The notes under the pieces: model-generated
The model's input: only the letters and a program-made list of their open reading frames with translations
Told to the model about the DNA's origin: nothing
The model's database searches: none
Shown here: positions 9,076-17,926 of the stretch, one piece after another
Numbering within the stretch: the first letter of the stretch is position 1
How the letters are laid out: each line of letters begins with the position of its first letter
Assembly (NCBI GenBank): GCA_947493695.1
Contig: CANLSF010000006.1
Location: 124,001 to 188,000, forward strand
Direction of reading: 5' to 3'
DNA from: an uncultured Kiloniellaceae bacterium
GTDB taxonomy: Bacteria > Pseudomonadota > Alphaproteobacteria > Kiloniellales > Kiloniellaceae
DNA: 64,000 nt
Made by a program: the position numbers and the translations under genes

Positions 9076-9204
9076 GGACCGGCGTCGCGAGCTTCGTATG
9101 TACTTCTCAGCACAAAGAACCCGATCCATCCGCCATCACTCTCCTGATCAAGCGGTCCAGAGGCCGGAGAGTTGCTCTCGCCTCACCGGCACAGCGGTGC
9201 AGCC

Positions 9205-9708
9205 ATGAAAGTCTTCGGATTTGCAGGTTGGAGCGGTAGCGGCAAGACCACCTTGCTTTGTAAGCTGATTCCCGAACTTGTTTCCCGGGGACTGAAGGTG
9301 TCGACACTGAAACATGCCCATCACAACTTCGATGTGGATAAGCCCGGCAAAGATTCATACGAACATCGCCAGGCGGGCGCCAGTGAGGTGATGATTTCAT
9401 CCGGTAACCGCTGGGCCCTGATGCATGAACTGCGGGGCGCTGAGGAGCCAAAGGTTGAGGAACTGGTCAGCAGGATGTCGCCTGTCGATCTGCTGCTGAT
9501 CGAAGGCTTCAAAAAATCGGCGCATCCAAAACTTGAAATTCACCGGCCGTCGGTGAACAAGCCCCTGTTGCATCCTGACGACCCGCACATTGTCGCCGTC
9601 GCCTGTGACCAGCCGCTTGAGAATCTCTCTCTTCCGGAACTCGATCTTAACGACGTCAGCGGGATCGCGGACTTCATCATCGCGCATTGCGACCTGGCGA
9701 ATGCCTGA
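9205..9708 (+). CDS. mobB: Molybdopterin-guanine dinucleotide biosynthesis protein MobB
   Basis: GTP-binding adaptor that assists MobA in attaching a nucleotide to molybdopterin. The 167 residues begin with MKVFGFAGWSGSGKTTLL, a P-loop, followed by STLKHAHHNFDVDKPGKDSY and LLLIEGFKK, all typical of MobB. The start at 9205 is chosen because the family begins right at this beta-strand; an in-frame TTG upstream at 9172 would add an unusual 11 residues. It is followed by moeA on the same strand. Confidence 0.92.
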   Translation: MKVFGFAGWSGSGKTTLLCKLIPELVSRGLKVSTLKHAHHNFDVDKPGKDSYEHRQAGASEVMISSGNRWALMHELRGAEEPKVEELVSRMSPVDLLLIEGFKKSAHPKLEIHRPSVNKPLLHPDDPHIVAVACDQPLENLSLPELDLNDVSGIADFIIAHCDLANA

Positions 9709-9771
9709 AGAACCACATATGCACCCTTGGAGCCTTAAGGAAGAACGGCAGGCAATGAGGATGGAGGCCCA

Positions 9772-11028
9772 ATGGCCCAGCTAACCGACGACTGCTTTGC
9801 CCATGGTGGCCGCTTAATGCGGACAGATGAAGCGCTTGCTTTACTCCAAGAGAAAATCGACTGCGTGACCGCAACGGAAACGCTTACCACAGCCGATGCC
9901 CTCGGCCGGATTTTGCGCGAAGACATCGTCGCCCCCGGGAACATCCCGCCACACGACAACTCGGCCGTCGACGGATATGCGGTTTATTTCGATGATCTGA
10001 ATGCTGAGGGTCCAACCCGACTACGGGTCTCGGGCAGACAGGCGGCAGGTCAGCGCCGGATCGAAGCGCCGGCACGCGGCGAAGCTTTGCGCATCTTTAC
10101 CGGTGCAGTTATGCCGGACGGTCCTGACACGGTTATGATGCAGGAAGACTGCACGCTTGAGGACGGACACGTGCTTATCCCTGCCGGCATCAAGCGCGGC
10201 GCCAATCGCCGTGATGCGGGCGAAGATGTCACTGCAGGAAGCAAGGTTCTGTTTAACGGCCAACGTTTGCGGGCGCAGGATCTCGGTCAGGCCGCTGCTG
10301 TCGGACGCGCTGAGTTACAGGTTTCGCGCCCCCTGCGCGTCGCCCTCTTTTCGACCGGCGATGAATTGCGAGAGCCCGGCGAAGGGCTCGTCGCCGGCTC
10401 CATTCACGATTCGAACCGCTATACCCTGATGGGTCTGTTGAAGTCACTCGGGTGCGCGGTGTCTGACCTGGGCATCCTGCGTGACAATGCGGATAATATT
10501 GTCTCGGCACTCGACCAGGCACGACGTGACCATGATCTGGTTATTACCTCAGGCGGCGTTTCCGTCGGTGAGGAAGATCACGTGAAACATGCGGTCGAAA
10601 CTCTGGGCACGATGCATGCCTGGCGCCTTGCCATCAAACCCGGACGCCCGATCGCACTCGGGCAGATAGGTGGCGTGCCTTTTGTCGGCCTGCCAGGCAA
10701 TCCCGTTGCGGTCGTAGTGACCTATCTCGTCTTTGTACGCCCTATGCTCCTGCGCCTCATGGGTGGCACCTCGATGCCGCCGCAGAGCTTTCCCGTGCGT
10801 GCGGATTTTGCCCATCGGAAAAAGAAAGACCGGCGAGAGTGGGTCAGGGTCAATCTACAGCGGAACGGCGATGGCAGCTGGAATGCCGAGAAGTTCCCCC
10901 GAGACGGCGCTGGTATACTGTCGTCACTGGTCGAATCCCAGGGATTGATCGAGTTGCCGGAAGATCTGACGCAAGTCGAACCCGGCATGCTGGTAGACTA
11001 CCTGCCTTTCAGTGAGGTGATCGGATGA
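9772..11028 (+). CDS. moeA: Molybdopterin molybdenumtransferase MoeA
   Basis: Inserts molybdate into adenylylated molybdopterin. The 418 residues are full length. Visible family motifs: PPHDNSAVDGYAV (domain I), VMPDGPDTVMMQEDC, the MoCF/MogA-like domain III with STGDELREPGE and ITSGGVSVGEEDHVK, AIKPGRPIALG, and GLPGNPVAVVVTY. The C-terminal beta-barrel domain IV follows. GGAGG lies just before ATG 9772. Its stop overlaps the moaD start (ATGA), so the two are probably translationally coupled. Confidence 0.95.
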   Translation: MAQLTDDCFAHGGRLMRTDEALALLQEKIDCVTATETLTTADALGRILREDIVAPGNIPPHDNSAVDGYAVYFDDLNAEGPTRLRVSGRQAAGQRRIEAPARGEALRIFTGAVMPDGPDTVMMQEDCTLEDGHVLIPAGIKRGANRRDAGEDVTAGSKVLFNGQRLRAQDLGQAAAVGRAELQVSRPLRVALFSTGDELREPGEGLVAGSIHDSNRYTLMGLLKSLGCAVSDLGILRDNADNIVSALDQARRDHDLVITSGGVSVGEEDHVKHAVETLGTMHAWRLAIKPGRPIALGQIGGVPFVGLPGNPVAVVVTYLVFVRPMLLRLMGGTSMPPQSFPVRADFAHRKKKDRREWVRVNLQRNGDGSWNAEKFPRDGAGILSSLVESQGLIELPEDLTQVEPGMLVDYLPFSEVIG

Positions 11029-11276
11029 AACTGCTATACTTTGCTTGGCTCAAAACCAAAACCGGTGTCTCGGAAGAGACCGTTTCGCCGCCTGAAGAGG
11101 TGAAAACAGTTGCTGATCTGCTGGGTTGGATCAAACAGCGTGGCCCTGGCTTTGAAGACGCCCTTGCGGACATCGAAGCACTGCGCGTCGCCGTCAATCA
11201 AGAGTATGCGGAGATGACAGATCCGGTCTCGGCAGGCGACGAGGTTGCATTGTTTCCACCTGTCACTGGCGGTTAA
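11025..11276 (+). CDS. moaD: Molybdopterin synthase sulfur carrier subunit MoaD
   Basis: Ubiquitin-like small subunit that donates sulfur as a C-terminal thiocarboxylate. It has 83 residues and ends in VALFPPVTGG, the invariant double glycine tail. The ATG overlaps the moeA stop by 4 bases, and moaE follows 125 bases later, together giving the full molybdopterin synthase. Confidence 0.93.
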   Translation: MKLLYFAWLKTKTGVSEETVSPPEEVKTVADLLGWIKQRGPGFEDALADIEALRVAVNQEYAEMTDPVSAGDEVALFPPVTGG

Positions 11277-11401
11277 CGAATGTCGCGTGGAATCGATCCC
11301 TTGTACTCCACGATAGGTCGGGAGCAGAAATTGCAGAGCCCGGCGCGTCAAATTCGACCCGAGAATAGAGTGGAACGTGACACGCGCGGGAGGGCGCTCT
11401 C

Positions 11402-11866
11402 ATGATACGTGTTCAGCGCGAAGATTTTGATCTCGGCGAAGAGCTACGCGCCCTGTCCGCTGGCGACCACGGCATTGGCGGGGTCGCAAGTTTTGTTGGC
11501 TTGGTACGAGACATGGCTGGTGGTGAGAAAGTCGGCGCCATGATGCTGGAACATTATCCGGGCATGACCGAGAAGATGTTGGGCCGGATCGAGGCCGAGG
11601 CACTGGAACGCTGGCCGCTCAATGCAAGCCTGATTATCCACAGGTATGGGCGCCTGGAACCCGGCGATCAGATCGTGCTGGTGGCGACGGCAAGCCCGCA
11701 TCGCGAAGCGGCCCTCGAAAGCTGTCACTTTCTGATCGACTGGCTAAAGACAAAAGCACCCTTCTGGAAACTGGAAGATACGCCCGATGGCGGCCAATGG
11801 GTCGATGCCCGTGACAGCGACGGCGACGCCGCCGCGCGTTGGATAAAACAGCCTACCAGCGAGTGA
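11402..11866 (+). CDS. moaE: Molybdopterin synthase catalytic subunit MoaE
   Basis: Large subunit of molybdopterin synthase, which adds two dithiolene sulfurs to cyclic pyranopterin monophosphate. The 154 residues contain GGVASFVGLVRDM, LEHYPGMTEKM, IIHRYGRLEPGD and ACHFLIDWLKTKAPFWKLE-like sequence, whose lysines are the active-site positions. The gene starts right after GGGAGGGCG. A short inverted repeat (CGTGGA/TCCACG, about 11285-11315) lies between moaD and moaE. Confidence 0.93.
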   Translation: MIRVQREDFDLGEELRALSAGDHGIGGVASFVGLVRDMAGGEKVGAMMLEHYPGMTEKMLGRIEAEALERWPLNASLIIHRYGRLEPGDQIVLVATASPHREAALESCHFLIDWLKTKAPFWKLEDTPDGGQWVDARDSDGDAAARWIKQPTSE

Positions 11867-11873
11867 ACTCCTC

Positions 11874-11906
11874 CAAAAAAACACGGCGCCCAGAAGACGC
11901 CGTGTT
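11874..11906 (-). terminator. Intrinsic terminator for ilvE (possibly bidirectional)
   Basis: Arms AACACGGCG (11880-11888) and CGCCGTGTT (11898-11906) with a 9-base loop. An A-run at 11875-11880 reads as a T-run on the minus strand, directly downstream of the ilvE stop. The plus side lacks a T-run, so it serves mainly ilvE, though the hairpin also sits just after moaE. Confidence 0.8.
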
Positions 11907-11929
11907 CGAAAGATCTATCGGAGAAGAAC

Positions 11930-12826
11930 CTATGCGGCGCTGGCAGCCAGGCCAGGTTGCTGCACCAGTTCATCGTATGCTGTCAGAAGATCGCGCGTGA
12001 TGTCCCCCGGTGTAAACTTGTGTGCGTCGATCTCCGCAACAGGTGTTACTTCGACCGCAGTGCCTGTCAGGAAGACTTCCTGTGTGTTCGCCAGTTCCTC
12101 AGGCATAATCGCGCGCTCGATAACCTCATAACCCCGATCGCGTGCCAGCTCAATCACCGTGCGGCGTGTGATACCGTCCAGGAAGCAATCCGGCGTCGGT
12201 GTATGAAGCTTGCCATCCTGAACAAGGAAGATGTTGGCGCCGGTCGCTTCGGCAATCTGTCCACGGTAATCCAGCATCAAGGCGTCATTAAAGCCCTTGG
12301 CTTCAGCCGCATGCTTGGAAAGCGTGCAGATCATGTAGAGCCCTGCGGCTTTTGATCTGGTGGGCGCCGTATCGGGAGCCGGCCTGCGCCAGTCCGCCAT
12401 CGTCATGCGGATCCCCTTCAACCGGGCCTCGGGTGAAAAGTAAGCCGGCCACTCCCACGCTGCCACGGCAACGTTGATTCGATTGTTCTGCGCGGAAACT
12501 CCCATCATCTCGCTTCCGCGCCAGGCAATCGGCCGGACATAGCCATCGACGATACCATTCGCCTTGAGAACCTCGGTCGCCGCCTGATCGATCTCGGCAA
12601 CGGAATAAGGCAGAGTAAAGCCCAGAAGTTCGGCAGAAGCCTGCAGGCGCTCATGATGCTCAGTCATCTTGAAGATGTGGCCACCATAGGACCGCTCCCC
12701 TTCAAACACGGCACTCGCATAGTGCAGGCCGTGCGTCAGCACGTGCAGCTTGGCGTCCTGCCAAGGCACCATTTCACCGTTGAACCAAATAACACCTTCT
12801 CGAGCGTCGAAAGGGATCATGGACAT
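11930..12826 (-). CDS. ilvE: Branched-chain amino acid aminotransferase
   Basis: PLP enzyme that interconverts Leu/Ile/Val with their keto acids. The 298 residues are full length for fold-type IV. Motifs are VLTHGLHYASAVFEGERSY near the N-terminus, SKAAGLYM (the PLP-binding Lys), GQIAEATGANIFLV and DGITRRTVIELA. It is divergent from the MarR gene across a 200-base spacer that carries a palindromic operator candidate. The ilvE-MarR-PetR-like arrangement is recurrent in alphaproteobacteria. Confidence 0.95.
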   Translation of the reverse strand: MSMIPFDAREGVIWFNGEMVPWQDAKLHVLTHGLHYASAVFEGERSYGGHIFKMTEHHERLQASAELLGFTLPYSVAEIDQAATEVLKANGIVDGYVRPIAWRGSEMMGVSAQNNRINVAVAAWEWPAYFSPEARLKGIRMTMADWRRPAPDTAPTRSKAAGLYMICTLSKHAAEAKGFNDALMLDYRGQIAEATGANIFLVQDGKLHTPTPDCFLDGITRRTVIELARDRGYEVIERAIMPEELANTQEVFLTGTAVEVTPVAEIDAHKFTPGDITRDLLTAYDELVQQPGLAASAA

Positions 12827-12968
12827 TACGTTTCCGCCCTAATAAGTTCTTGTTCGCGCAAAGATGGACCTGTTCGTTTCAGGTTTCAGGCGGTTCAGGC
12901 AGCTTCTTGTCTGCCCAGGATCGCCGAAGCACTTTATGATCATTAGATCTTTGCGTTAGATTCAAGCA

Positions 12969-12989
12969 TTTTGTTACTTTCTAACAAAA
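12969..12989. promoter_or_regulatory. Palindromic operator candidate between ilvE and the MarR gene
   Basis: TTTTGTTA (12969-12976) and TAACAAAA (12982-12989) are perfect inverted arms with a 5-base spacer, about 40 bases before the preferred MarR start. The position and symmetry fit autoregulation by the MarR dimer; binding is inferred. Confidence 0.5.
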
Positions 12990-13030
12990 CATCGTACCAG
13001 TGTGTAACATTAGCAATTATATATGTCAAT

Positions 13031-13543
13031 ATGGCTGACGTAAAAAGCGGCGCGAACCCCCTCTTCCTTCGCGAGGAAGAACTGCGTCAGGCGATGGAAC
13101 TCCTGTTCTTCTCCTATCGGGACTTCACGGCAGAGCCCGACCAGATCCTGTCGCACTATGGTTTTGGCAGGGCCCACCATCGGGTGATCTACTTTGTGGG
13201 CCGCCATCCCTCAATGACGGTCAGCGAATTGCTCGATATTCTGCGGATTACCAAGCAGAGTCTCTCACGAGTGCTCAGCCAGTTGGTTCGGGAAGATTTT
13301 ATCGAACAAAAACCCGGTACAGAGGACCGCAGGCAACGCCTGCTGAAACTGACGGAAAAAGGCAAAAAGCTGGAATCCGAGCTGATCGAGAATCAACGCC
13401 GACGGATTGCCCGCGCCTATCGCATCGCCGGCGCAGATGCCGTCGCAGGCTTCAGAACTGTACTCTATAACCTAATGGACGAAGACGGTCGAAAACGCTT
13501 CGATCATATAGAGGCTCTGCAGCCCGCCATCGCACGGCGATAG
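13031..13543 (+). CDS. MarR-family transcriptional regulator (PetP-like)
   Basis: Winged-helix dimeric regulator of about 170 residues. The recognition region reads TVSELLDILRITKQSLSRVLSQL and the wing contains GTEDRRQRLLKLTEKG, both typical of MarR. Start 13031 is preferred over the in-frame TTG at 12971 because that codon lies inside a perfect palindrome and the added residues look unlike protein. It is followed by a PetR-like response regulator, as petP-petR in Rhodobacter. That parallel comes from known gene order and resemblance; the target genes here are unknown. Confidence 0.88.
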   Translation: MADVKSGANPLFLREEELRQAMELLFFSYRDFTAEPDQILSHYGFGRAHHRVIYFVGRHPSMTVSELLDILRITKQSLSRVLSQLVREDFIEQKPGTEDRRQRLLKLTEKGKKLESELIENQRRRIARAYRIAGADAVAGFRTVLYNLMDEDGRKRFDHIEALQPAIARR

Positions 13544-13617
13544 CGCGCACCCTTCTTAATCTGGGCACAACAACGTGAGTTAACTATACTCCTGGTTCAA
13601 TTGGAAACACCGTAGTG

Positions 13618-14301
13618 ATGGATGAGCCTGCACATATTCTGGTTGTCGACGATGATAAGCGGCTTCGGGAATTGCTGCGCAAATATCTCAGCGATCAGAA
13701 GTTCCGGGTGACCACGGCAAGTGACGCCAGCGATGCACGCGCCAAACTTTCGGCCTTCGCCTTCGACATTATTGTCCTGGATATCATGATGCCTGGCGAG
13801 AGTGGACTAGAACTGACGACCTGGCTTAGAAGTTCGAACAAAGTTCCCATCCTGTTGCTCTCAGCCATGGGCGATTCCGGAGACAGGATTTTCGGGCTCG
13901 AATCAGGTGCGGATGATTACCTCTCTAAGCCCTTTGAACCCCGAGAGCTCGTCTTGCGCATTAATGCGATTCTCCGCCGTGTCGAGAGCACGGCACCGGC
14001 GGTTACCGGCGAGATCACCTTTGGCGGGTTCAGTTTCGACTTGTCTCGCGAAGAACTCCGTAAGAACGACGAGTATATACGATTGACGGCGGCGGAATCG
14101 TCGCTCTTAAAGGCACTGGCGCGCAGCCCGGGTGTACCAATCAGCCGGGAAGCCTTAACATCAGAAAGTCAGATGGACGCCAATACCCGCACGATCGACG
14201 TTCAGGTTACGAGGCTGCGCCGAAAGATCGAAGCGGATCCGAAGTATCCAAGGTATCTTCAGACCGTTCGAGGTACTGGATACGTGCTCATTCCGGACTA
14301 G
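13618..14301 (+). CDS. OmpR-family response regulator (PetR-like)
   Basis: DNA-binding response regulator of 227 residues. The receiver domain has the acidic pocket VVDDD, phospho-acceptor Asp55 in IIVLDIMMPGESG and Lys in YLSKPFEPREL. The winged helix ends in TRLRRKIEADPKYPRYLQ and VRGTGYVLIP. It closely resembles PetR of Rhodobacter. GTG at 13615 is an alternative start directly before the ATG. An EnvZ-like kinase follows on the same strand and is the likely partner. Confidence 0.92.
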   Translation: MDEPAHILVVDDDKRLRELLRKYLSDQKFRVTTASDASDARAKLSAFAFDIIVLDIMMPGESGLELTTWLRSSNKVPILLLSAMGDSGDRIFGLESGADDYLSKPFEPRELVLRINAILRRVESTAPAVTGEITFGGFSFDLSREELRKNDEYIRLTAAESSLLKALARSPGVPISREALTSESQMDANTRTIDVQVTRLRRKIEADPKYPRYLQTVRGTGYVLIPD

Positions 14302-14447
14302 GTTGAGTATCCGCGAGCAACGGAGTGAATGAAAACGTGAATCGTCGGCTCTATGTTATAGAGATCCTTCAATGCGTATCGTGGTAAGATAGAGCCCGCA
14401 GAATTGAACCCGGCTTGTGGTGCAGAGCCGGCAGTATTGGACAGAAA

Positions 14448-15839
14448 ATGACCTCTCAAGCAGACATAGCCGAACGGGATCTGTCTGGCGATTTGCAGGA
14501 GTCGAAGAGCAGAGGCTCCGAAAAGCCTTCAGCTCTTAAACGCTTCATCCCGCGCACCCTGCTTAGCCGTTCGTTGTTGATCATCGTATCTCCCCTGGTG
14601 TTGCTTCAGGTGGTCTCGACCTGGATTTTTTATGATCGTCACTACGACACGATTACCAAACGCTTGTCCGAGGGTCTCGCAGGCGACATCGCTGTCGTCA
14701 TTGAATTGGTCAACCGGGACTCCAGCGACGTCCAACGCGCTCAGGTCTTTCGTCTTGCCAGACGGTCTCTCGCGCTTGATGTCACACTCGACAAAGGTAC
14801 GTTCCTGCCCGGCGATGCGAAATCTCCCGGCTATGGAATCTTGAATCTCAAGCTCAATAAAGCGCTGGGAGAAAGGTTCGGTTATCCCTTTATCATCGAC
14901 ACAGAGTCGCTTGAGGATCAGGTCAAGATCGACGTGCAACTGCCGGATGGCGTATTGCGTGTTCTGGTATCGCGAAAACGGCTGTTCTCCTCTACGACAT
15001 ATATATTCATCATGTGGATGGTCGGCACCTCAATCATCCTCTTCGGCGTCGCCGTCTTTTTCATGCGCAAACAGGTAACCCCTATTCAGCGATTGGCGCA
15101 GGCCGCCGAAAGCTTTGGCAAAGGGCGGGACGTTCAAGGTTTCAAGCCGGAAGGCGCCGCAGAGGTAAGACAGGCCTCAACCGCGTTTTTGCAGATGCGC
15201 TCGCGAATTAAACGACAGGTGCAGCAACGCACAGACATGCTCTCCGGCGTCAGTCACGATCTGAGAACCCCGCTGACCCGCATGAAACTGCAATTGGCCA
15301 TGTTCGATCCCTCCAGCGATGTAGAAGACCTCAAATCCGACATCACTGAAATGGAGCGCATGGTCGAGGGCTATCTCGCGTTCGCGCGCGGTGAAGGAAC
15401 AGAACAACCGCAACCGACCGAAATCATGACGCTGTTGCAGGACGTCGTGACACAAACCCGCCGGGAAGGTGGCGTTATTGACCTGCATACGGAAGAAGAC
15501 ATTGTCCTTCCCCTGCGTCAGGAAGCCACAAGGCGCTGCTTCACCAACCTGCTGGCCAATGCGCAGCGTTACGGCAAACACGTGGCGGTCCAGGCTGGGC
15601 AACGCGATCAGGCCGTTGAAATCACCGTAGACGATGACGGACCAGGCATTCCACCGGAACGCCGGAAAGATGTGTTCAAGCCTTTCTTCAGGCTCGACGA
15701 GTCACGGAATCAGGAAACCGGGGGCGTCGGGCTTGGCCTTACAATCGCACGCGACGTCGTTCACAGTCATGGCGGCGTCATGAGCCTCGACGCTGCCCCC
15801 GGTGGCGGATTGCGGGTGACGATACGCTTGCCTCTTTAA
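14448..15839 (+). CDS. EnvZ-like sensor histidine kinase
   Basis: Inner-membrane kinase of 463 residues. A charged N-terminal tail is followed by TM1 (SLLIIVSPLVLLQVVSTW), a periplasmic domain of about 130 residues, TM2 (FIMWMVGTSIILFGVAVFF), HAMP with PIQRLAQAAESFGKG, and HisKA with SGVSHDLRTPLTRMKLQL. The ATPase region reads TNLLANAQRYG, DDDGPGIPPE and GVGLGLTIARDVV. This matches EnvZ-type osmosensor/PrrB-like kinases. It lies 146 bases after the response regulator. ATG 14448 is preferred to TTG 14415. Confidence 0.92.
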   Translation: MTSQADIAERDLSGDLQESKSRGSEKPSALKRFIPRTLLSRSLLIIVSPLVLLQVVSTWIFYDRHYDTITKRLSEGLAGDIAVVIELVNRDSSDVQRAQVFRLARRSLALDVTLDKGTFLPGDAKSPGYGILNLKLNKALGERFGYPFIIDTESLEDQVKIDVQLPDGVLRVLVSRKRLFSSTTYIFIMWMVGTSIILFGVAVFFMRKQVTPIQRLAQAAESFGKGRDVQGFKPEGAAEVRQASTAFLQMRSRIKRQVQQRTDMLSGVSHDLRTPLTRMKLQLAMFDPSSDVEDLKSDITEMERMVEGYLAFARGEGTEQPQPTEIMTLLQDVVTQTRREGGVIDLHTEEDIVLPLRQEATRRCFTNLLANAQRYGKHVAVQAGQRDQAVEITVDDDGPGIPPERRKDVFKPFFRLDESRNQETGGVGLGLTIARDVVHSHGGVMSLDAAPGGGLRVTIRLPL

Positions 15840-15891
15840 CAGCTTCAATCCGAAAAATAGACGCAGGCGTCGGCGATCAAAAGGAGTGGTG

Positions 15892-16305
15892 TTAATCGCT
15901 CTCAATTTCAACACGCGCGGCAATCTCAGGGTCAGCAATGCTCGCGTGCAAGGTCAGCATGATGATGCCCGCATCGAAATCATTTCTTCCCTCGGTCGCA
16001 GATAAAATGCGCGCTTCCTGAGCGGCCGCCCGCTCCGCAGAGTTCATCTCGACGAAGTCACTGCTTCCCAGAACGCAGTAGGCCAGCAGTTCCGCTGCGG
16101 ATGCCTGCAAATCCGCGCGCTGTCGATTTATCGTTTCAGGACCGGCACCGCCATTCTGCGCGACCGCTTCACGGATCCATTTGCAGATCGTGAACTTGGT
16201 CGCGTCATTCACCGCACGAGGGTTGATGCCCGTCTGGTGGAGATAGCGGTCCAGATCCCTGACTTCGCGGCTTTTACCAAACAATTCGGCGACAAACGAA
16301 AACAT
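15892..16305 (-). CDS. Conserved hypothetical protein
   Basis: 137 residues, predicted soluble and mostly helical, starting MFSFVAELFGKSREV. There is no signal peptide and no catalytic motif I recognise. The start is supported by GAGAGGGCAGG just upstream. It is convergent with the EnvZ-like gene. About 80 bases upstream lies the palindrome ATCAGCA-N3-TGCTGAT, which also occurs before the TetR gene. Function unknown. Confidence 0.7.
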   Translation of the reverse strand: MFSFVAELFGKSREVRDLDRYLHQTGINPRAVNDATKFTICKWIREAVAQNGGAGPETINRQRADLQASAAELLAYCVLGSSDFVEMNSAERAAAQEARILSATEGRNDFDAGIIMLTLHASIADPEIAARVEIESD

Positions 16306-16351
16306 CCTGCCCTCTCAGCTCCGATCGCCACTCAGACTAAGGCTGATCTTC

Positions 16352-16378
16352 GGGCATGGTGACTCAAAACTCATGCCC
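16352..16378. repeat. Inverted repeat resembling the end of the 51.5-kb element
   Basis: GGGCATG (16352-16358) and CATGCCC (16372-16378) flank ACTCA and AAACT words in the same order as the terminal repeat at 51496, with a 2-base insertion and 1-base deletion. It may be a relic end of the same element or coincidence. Confidence 0.3.
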
Positions 16379-16383
16379 TCTCA

Positions 16384-16400
16384 ATCAGCATACTGCTGAT
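16384..16400. promoter_or_regulatory. Palindrome ATCAGCA-N3-TGCTGAT (copy 1)
   Basis: Perfect 7-bp arms with a 3-base centre (TAC), about 80 bases upstream of the minus-strand gene starting at 16305. The same arms and spacing occur at 19536-19552. A regulator-binding site is likely; the protein is unknown. Confidence 0.5.
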
Positions 16401-16756
16401 CCTGGACGCGATTGATTGCCTGTCGTGAGAAGAAAACCACAAAGCCCCTCGAGTGAACTCCAAATCAACAAGAGTTCTTTGCGGTCAATTCCATTTATTG
16501 CTGCCTCATTGGTGGTTTGCAAGCCCAGACAAAGAAGCAGCCCAACCTGCGCTCGCTTATCGACCCTGGGTCGGCAGGCGGCAACACGTTAGGCAGTTTC
16601 GGGGGTTTGTTTAGAACGACGAGTATTTCGGAGCAAAAAACTCCGCAAGCTTCCCGCAATCCGAGAGAGAGTCTGGGGGTGTATACGAAGAAGCTCTCGA
16701 TAGGTCTAACGCCTATTGCAGCACTCTTTTCATATTCATAAATTCCCCCAAATTCA

Positions 16757-17194
16757 TTAGCGCTTGGCGGCAGTTTTCGGCTTGGCTTTTCTCGTACGCT
16801 TGTTGCTTTGACCGAGGCCAATTTCTTTTGCCAGATTGCTCCGACGCTTCGCATAGTTAGGCGCAACCATCGGATAATCTGCCGGCAGATTCCAGCGCTC
16901 GCGGTAGTCTTCAGGCGTCATACCATAGGCTGTGCTCAAGTGACGCTTGAGCATCTTCAACTTCTTGCCGTCTTCCAGACAAACAATGAAATCGGGTTGA
17001 ATGGAGCGCTTGATCGAAACCGCTGGCTTAAGGCGCTCCGGCTCAGGCTCGGCACCTGTTCCGCTTAAGGTATCGAATACACTTGTGATCAGCGCAGGAA
17101 GCTCGCTTTTACCGACACTATTATTACCTACATAGGACTGAACAATGTGCGCAGTTAATCTGAGCAGTTCAGGTTTTTCCGCGGCTTCAGACAT
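16757..17194 (-). CDS. mucR: MucR/Ros-family transcriptional regulator
   Basis: Global zinc-finger regulator of alphaproteobacteria that binds AT-rich DNA, affecting surface polysaccharide, motility and cell-cycle genes. The 145 residues contain the full DNA-binding core: IVCLEDGKKLKMLKRHL with one Cys and the His of the finger, then AYGMTPEDYRERWNLP and YPMVAPNYAKRRSNLAKEIG. The finger has Cys-x2-Asp instead of Cys-x2-Cys, as in MucR proteins. A Lys/Arg-rich tail follows. The start has GGGAG 7 bases upstream. Its long AT-rich upstream region suits MucR autoregulation. Confidence 0.93.
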   Translation of the reverse strand: MSEAAEKPELLRLTAHIVQSYVGNNSVGKSELPALITSVFDTLSGTGAEPEPERLKPAVSIKRSIQPDFIVCLEDGKKLKMLKRHLSTAYGMTPEDYRERWNLPADYPMVAPNYAKRRSNLAKEIGLGQSNKRTRKAKPKTAAKR

Positions 17195-17560
17195 TCGTAT
17201 CTCCCGAATACAGTATTGACGTCAAGGATTTCAATAACAGACTAAAAGTCAAAGTGTTGGCAAAAAACAGAAATTGCATCAAATGCGATTATTTCTAAAG
17301 ACAACAAAATTCAGCGGCAATATATCCGACAAATTCATCATAGTCATGTAAAAAGATAGTCGTGTTTTCATATTCTAGAACGAAAGGTCCAATACGGCGA
17401 AAAGAAGAAAGACCTGCCTTGGATTTATTGAAAACATACAACAGGTAGTAACATCCCTGTTACTTACAAGGTGGGGACCGAATCCAGCAGTGCCAATTTT
17501 ATGTCATTGCAGCTTCGAAAAGAATTCTCGGAATTTTAACTTAGTGTCTAGCCGCTGGCC
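17195..17560. other. AT-rich region upstream of mucR
   Basis: About 365 bases between mucR and csaA, with many A/T tracts and no credible ORF. A short inverted repeat GTAACA-TCCC-TGTTAC lies at 17449-17464. MucR proteins bind such AT-rich DNA, so this is a likely autoregulatory region (inference). Confidence 0.45.
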
Positions 17561-17926
17561 TTACGCCATCCGCCCGCCATTTGGGATCGCCCGGTCAGGT
17601 TCGATCAGCACGATATCGCCGTTTTCGTCAGGGAACCCGAGGACCAGGACCTGTGACATGAATTTTCCAATCTGCTTGGGCGGAAAATTCACCACGGCTG
17701 CGACCTGGCGGCCCGGAAGACTCTCCAGAGTATAATGCACTGTAATTTGCGCTGAAGTCTTCCTGATACCAATCTCAGAGCCAAAATCAACGACCAGTTT
17801 AAAAGCGGGCTGCCGAGCTTCAGGAAACGCTTCCGCCTTTATTACGGTGCCGACACGGATATCGACGCGCAGGAATTCATCATATCCAAGTGGAACAGTC
17901 TCACGCACTGCTTCGTCTGCCGACAT
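17561..17926 (-). CDS. csaA: tRNA-binding protein, CsaA family
   Basis: Small OB-fold protein of 121 residues that binds tRNA and has been described as a secretion-related chaperone in Bacillus. The core matches the EMAP-II/CsaA domain: [20 protein letters not shown], then [20 protein letters not shown] and [28 protein letters not shown] lies 7 bases before the start. It is monocistronic as far as visible. Confidence 0.9.
   Translation of the reverse strand: MSADEAVRETVPLGYDEFLRVDIRVGTVIKAEAFPEARQPAFKLVVDFGSEIGIRKTSAQITVHYTLESLPGRQVAAVVNFPPKQIGKFMSQVLVLGFPDENGDIVLIEPDRAIPNGGRMA

Larger units (their letters stand above)
16306..16756. other. Intergenic region with two inverted repeats
   Basis: About 450 bases without a convincing gene; open frames on both strands look like random translation. 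It holds GGGCATG...CATGCCC (16352-16378) and the 17-bp palindrome at 16384-16400. Confidence 0.45.

Noticed and set aside
16495-16866. Minus-strand ORF overlapping the mucR end, and a plus-strand ORF at 16517-16741
   Set aside because: Neither has a ribosome binding site or family resemblance; the minus ORF overlaps the mucR coding end in another frame.
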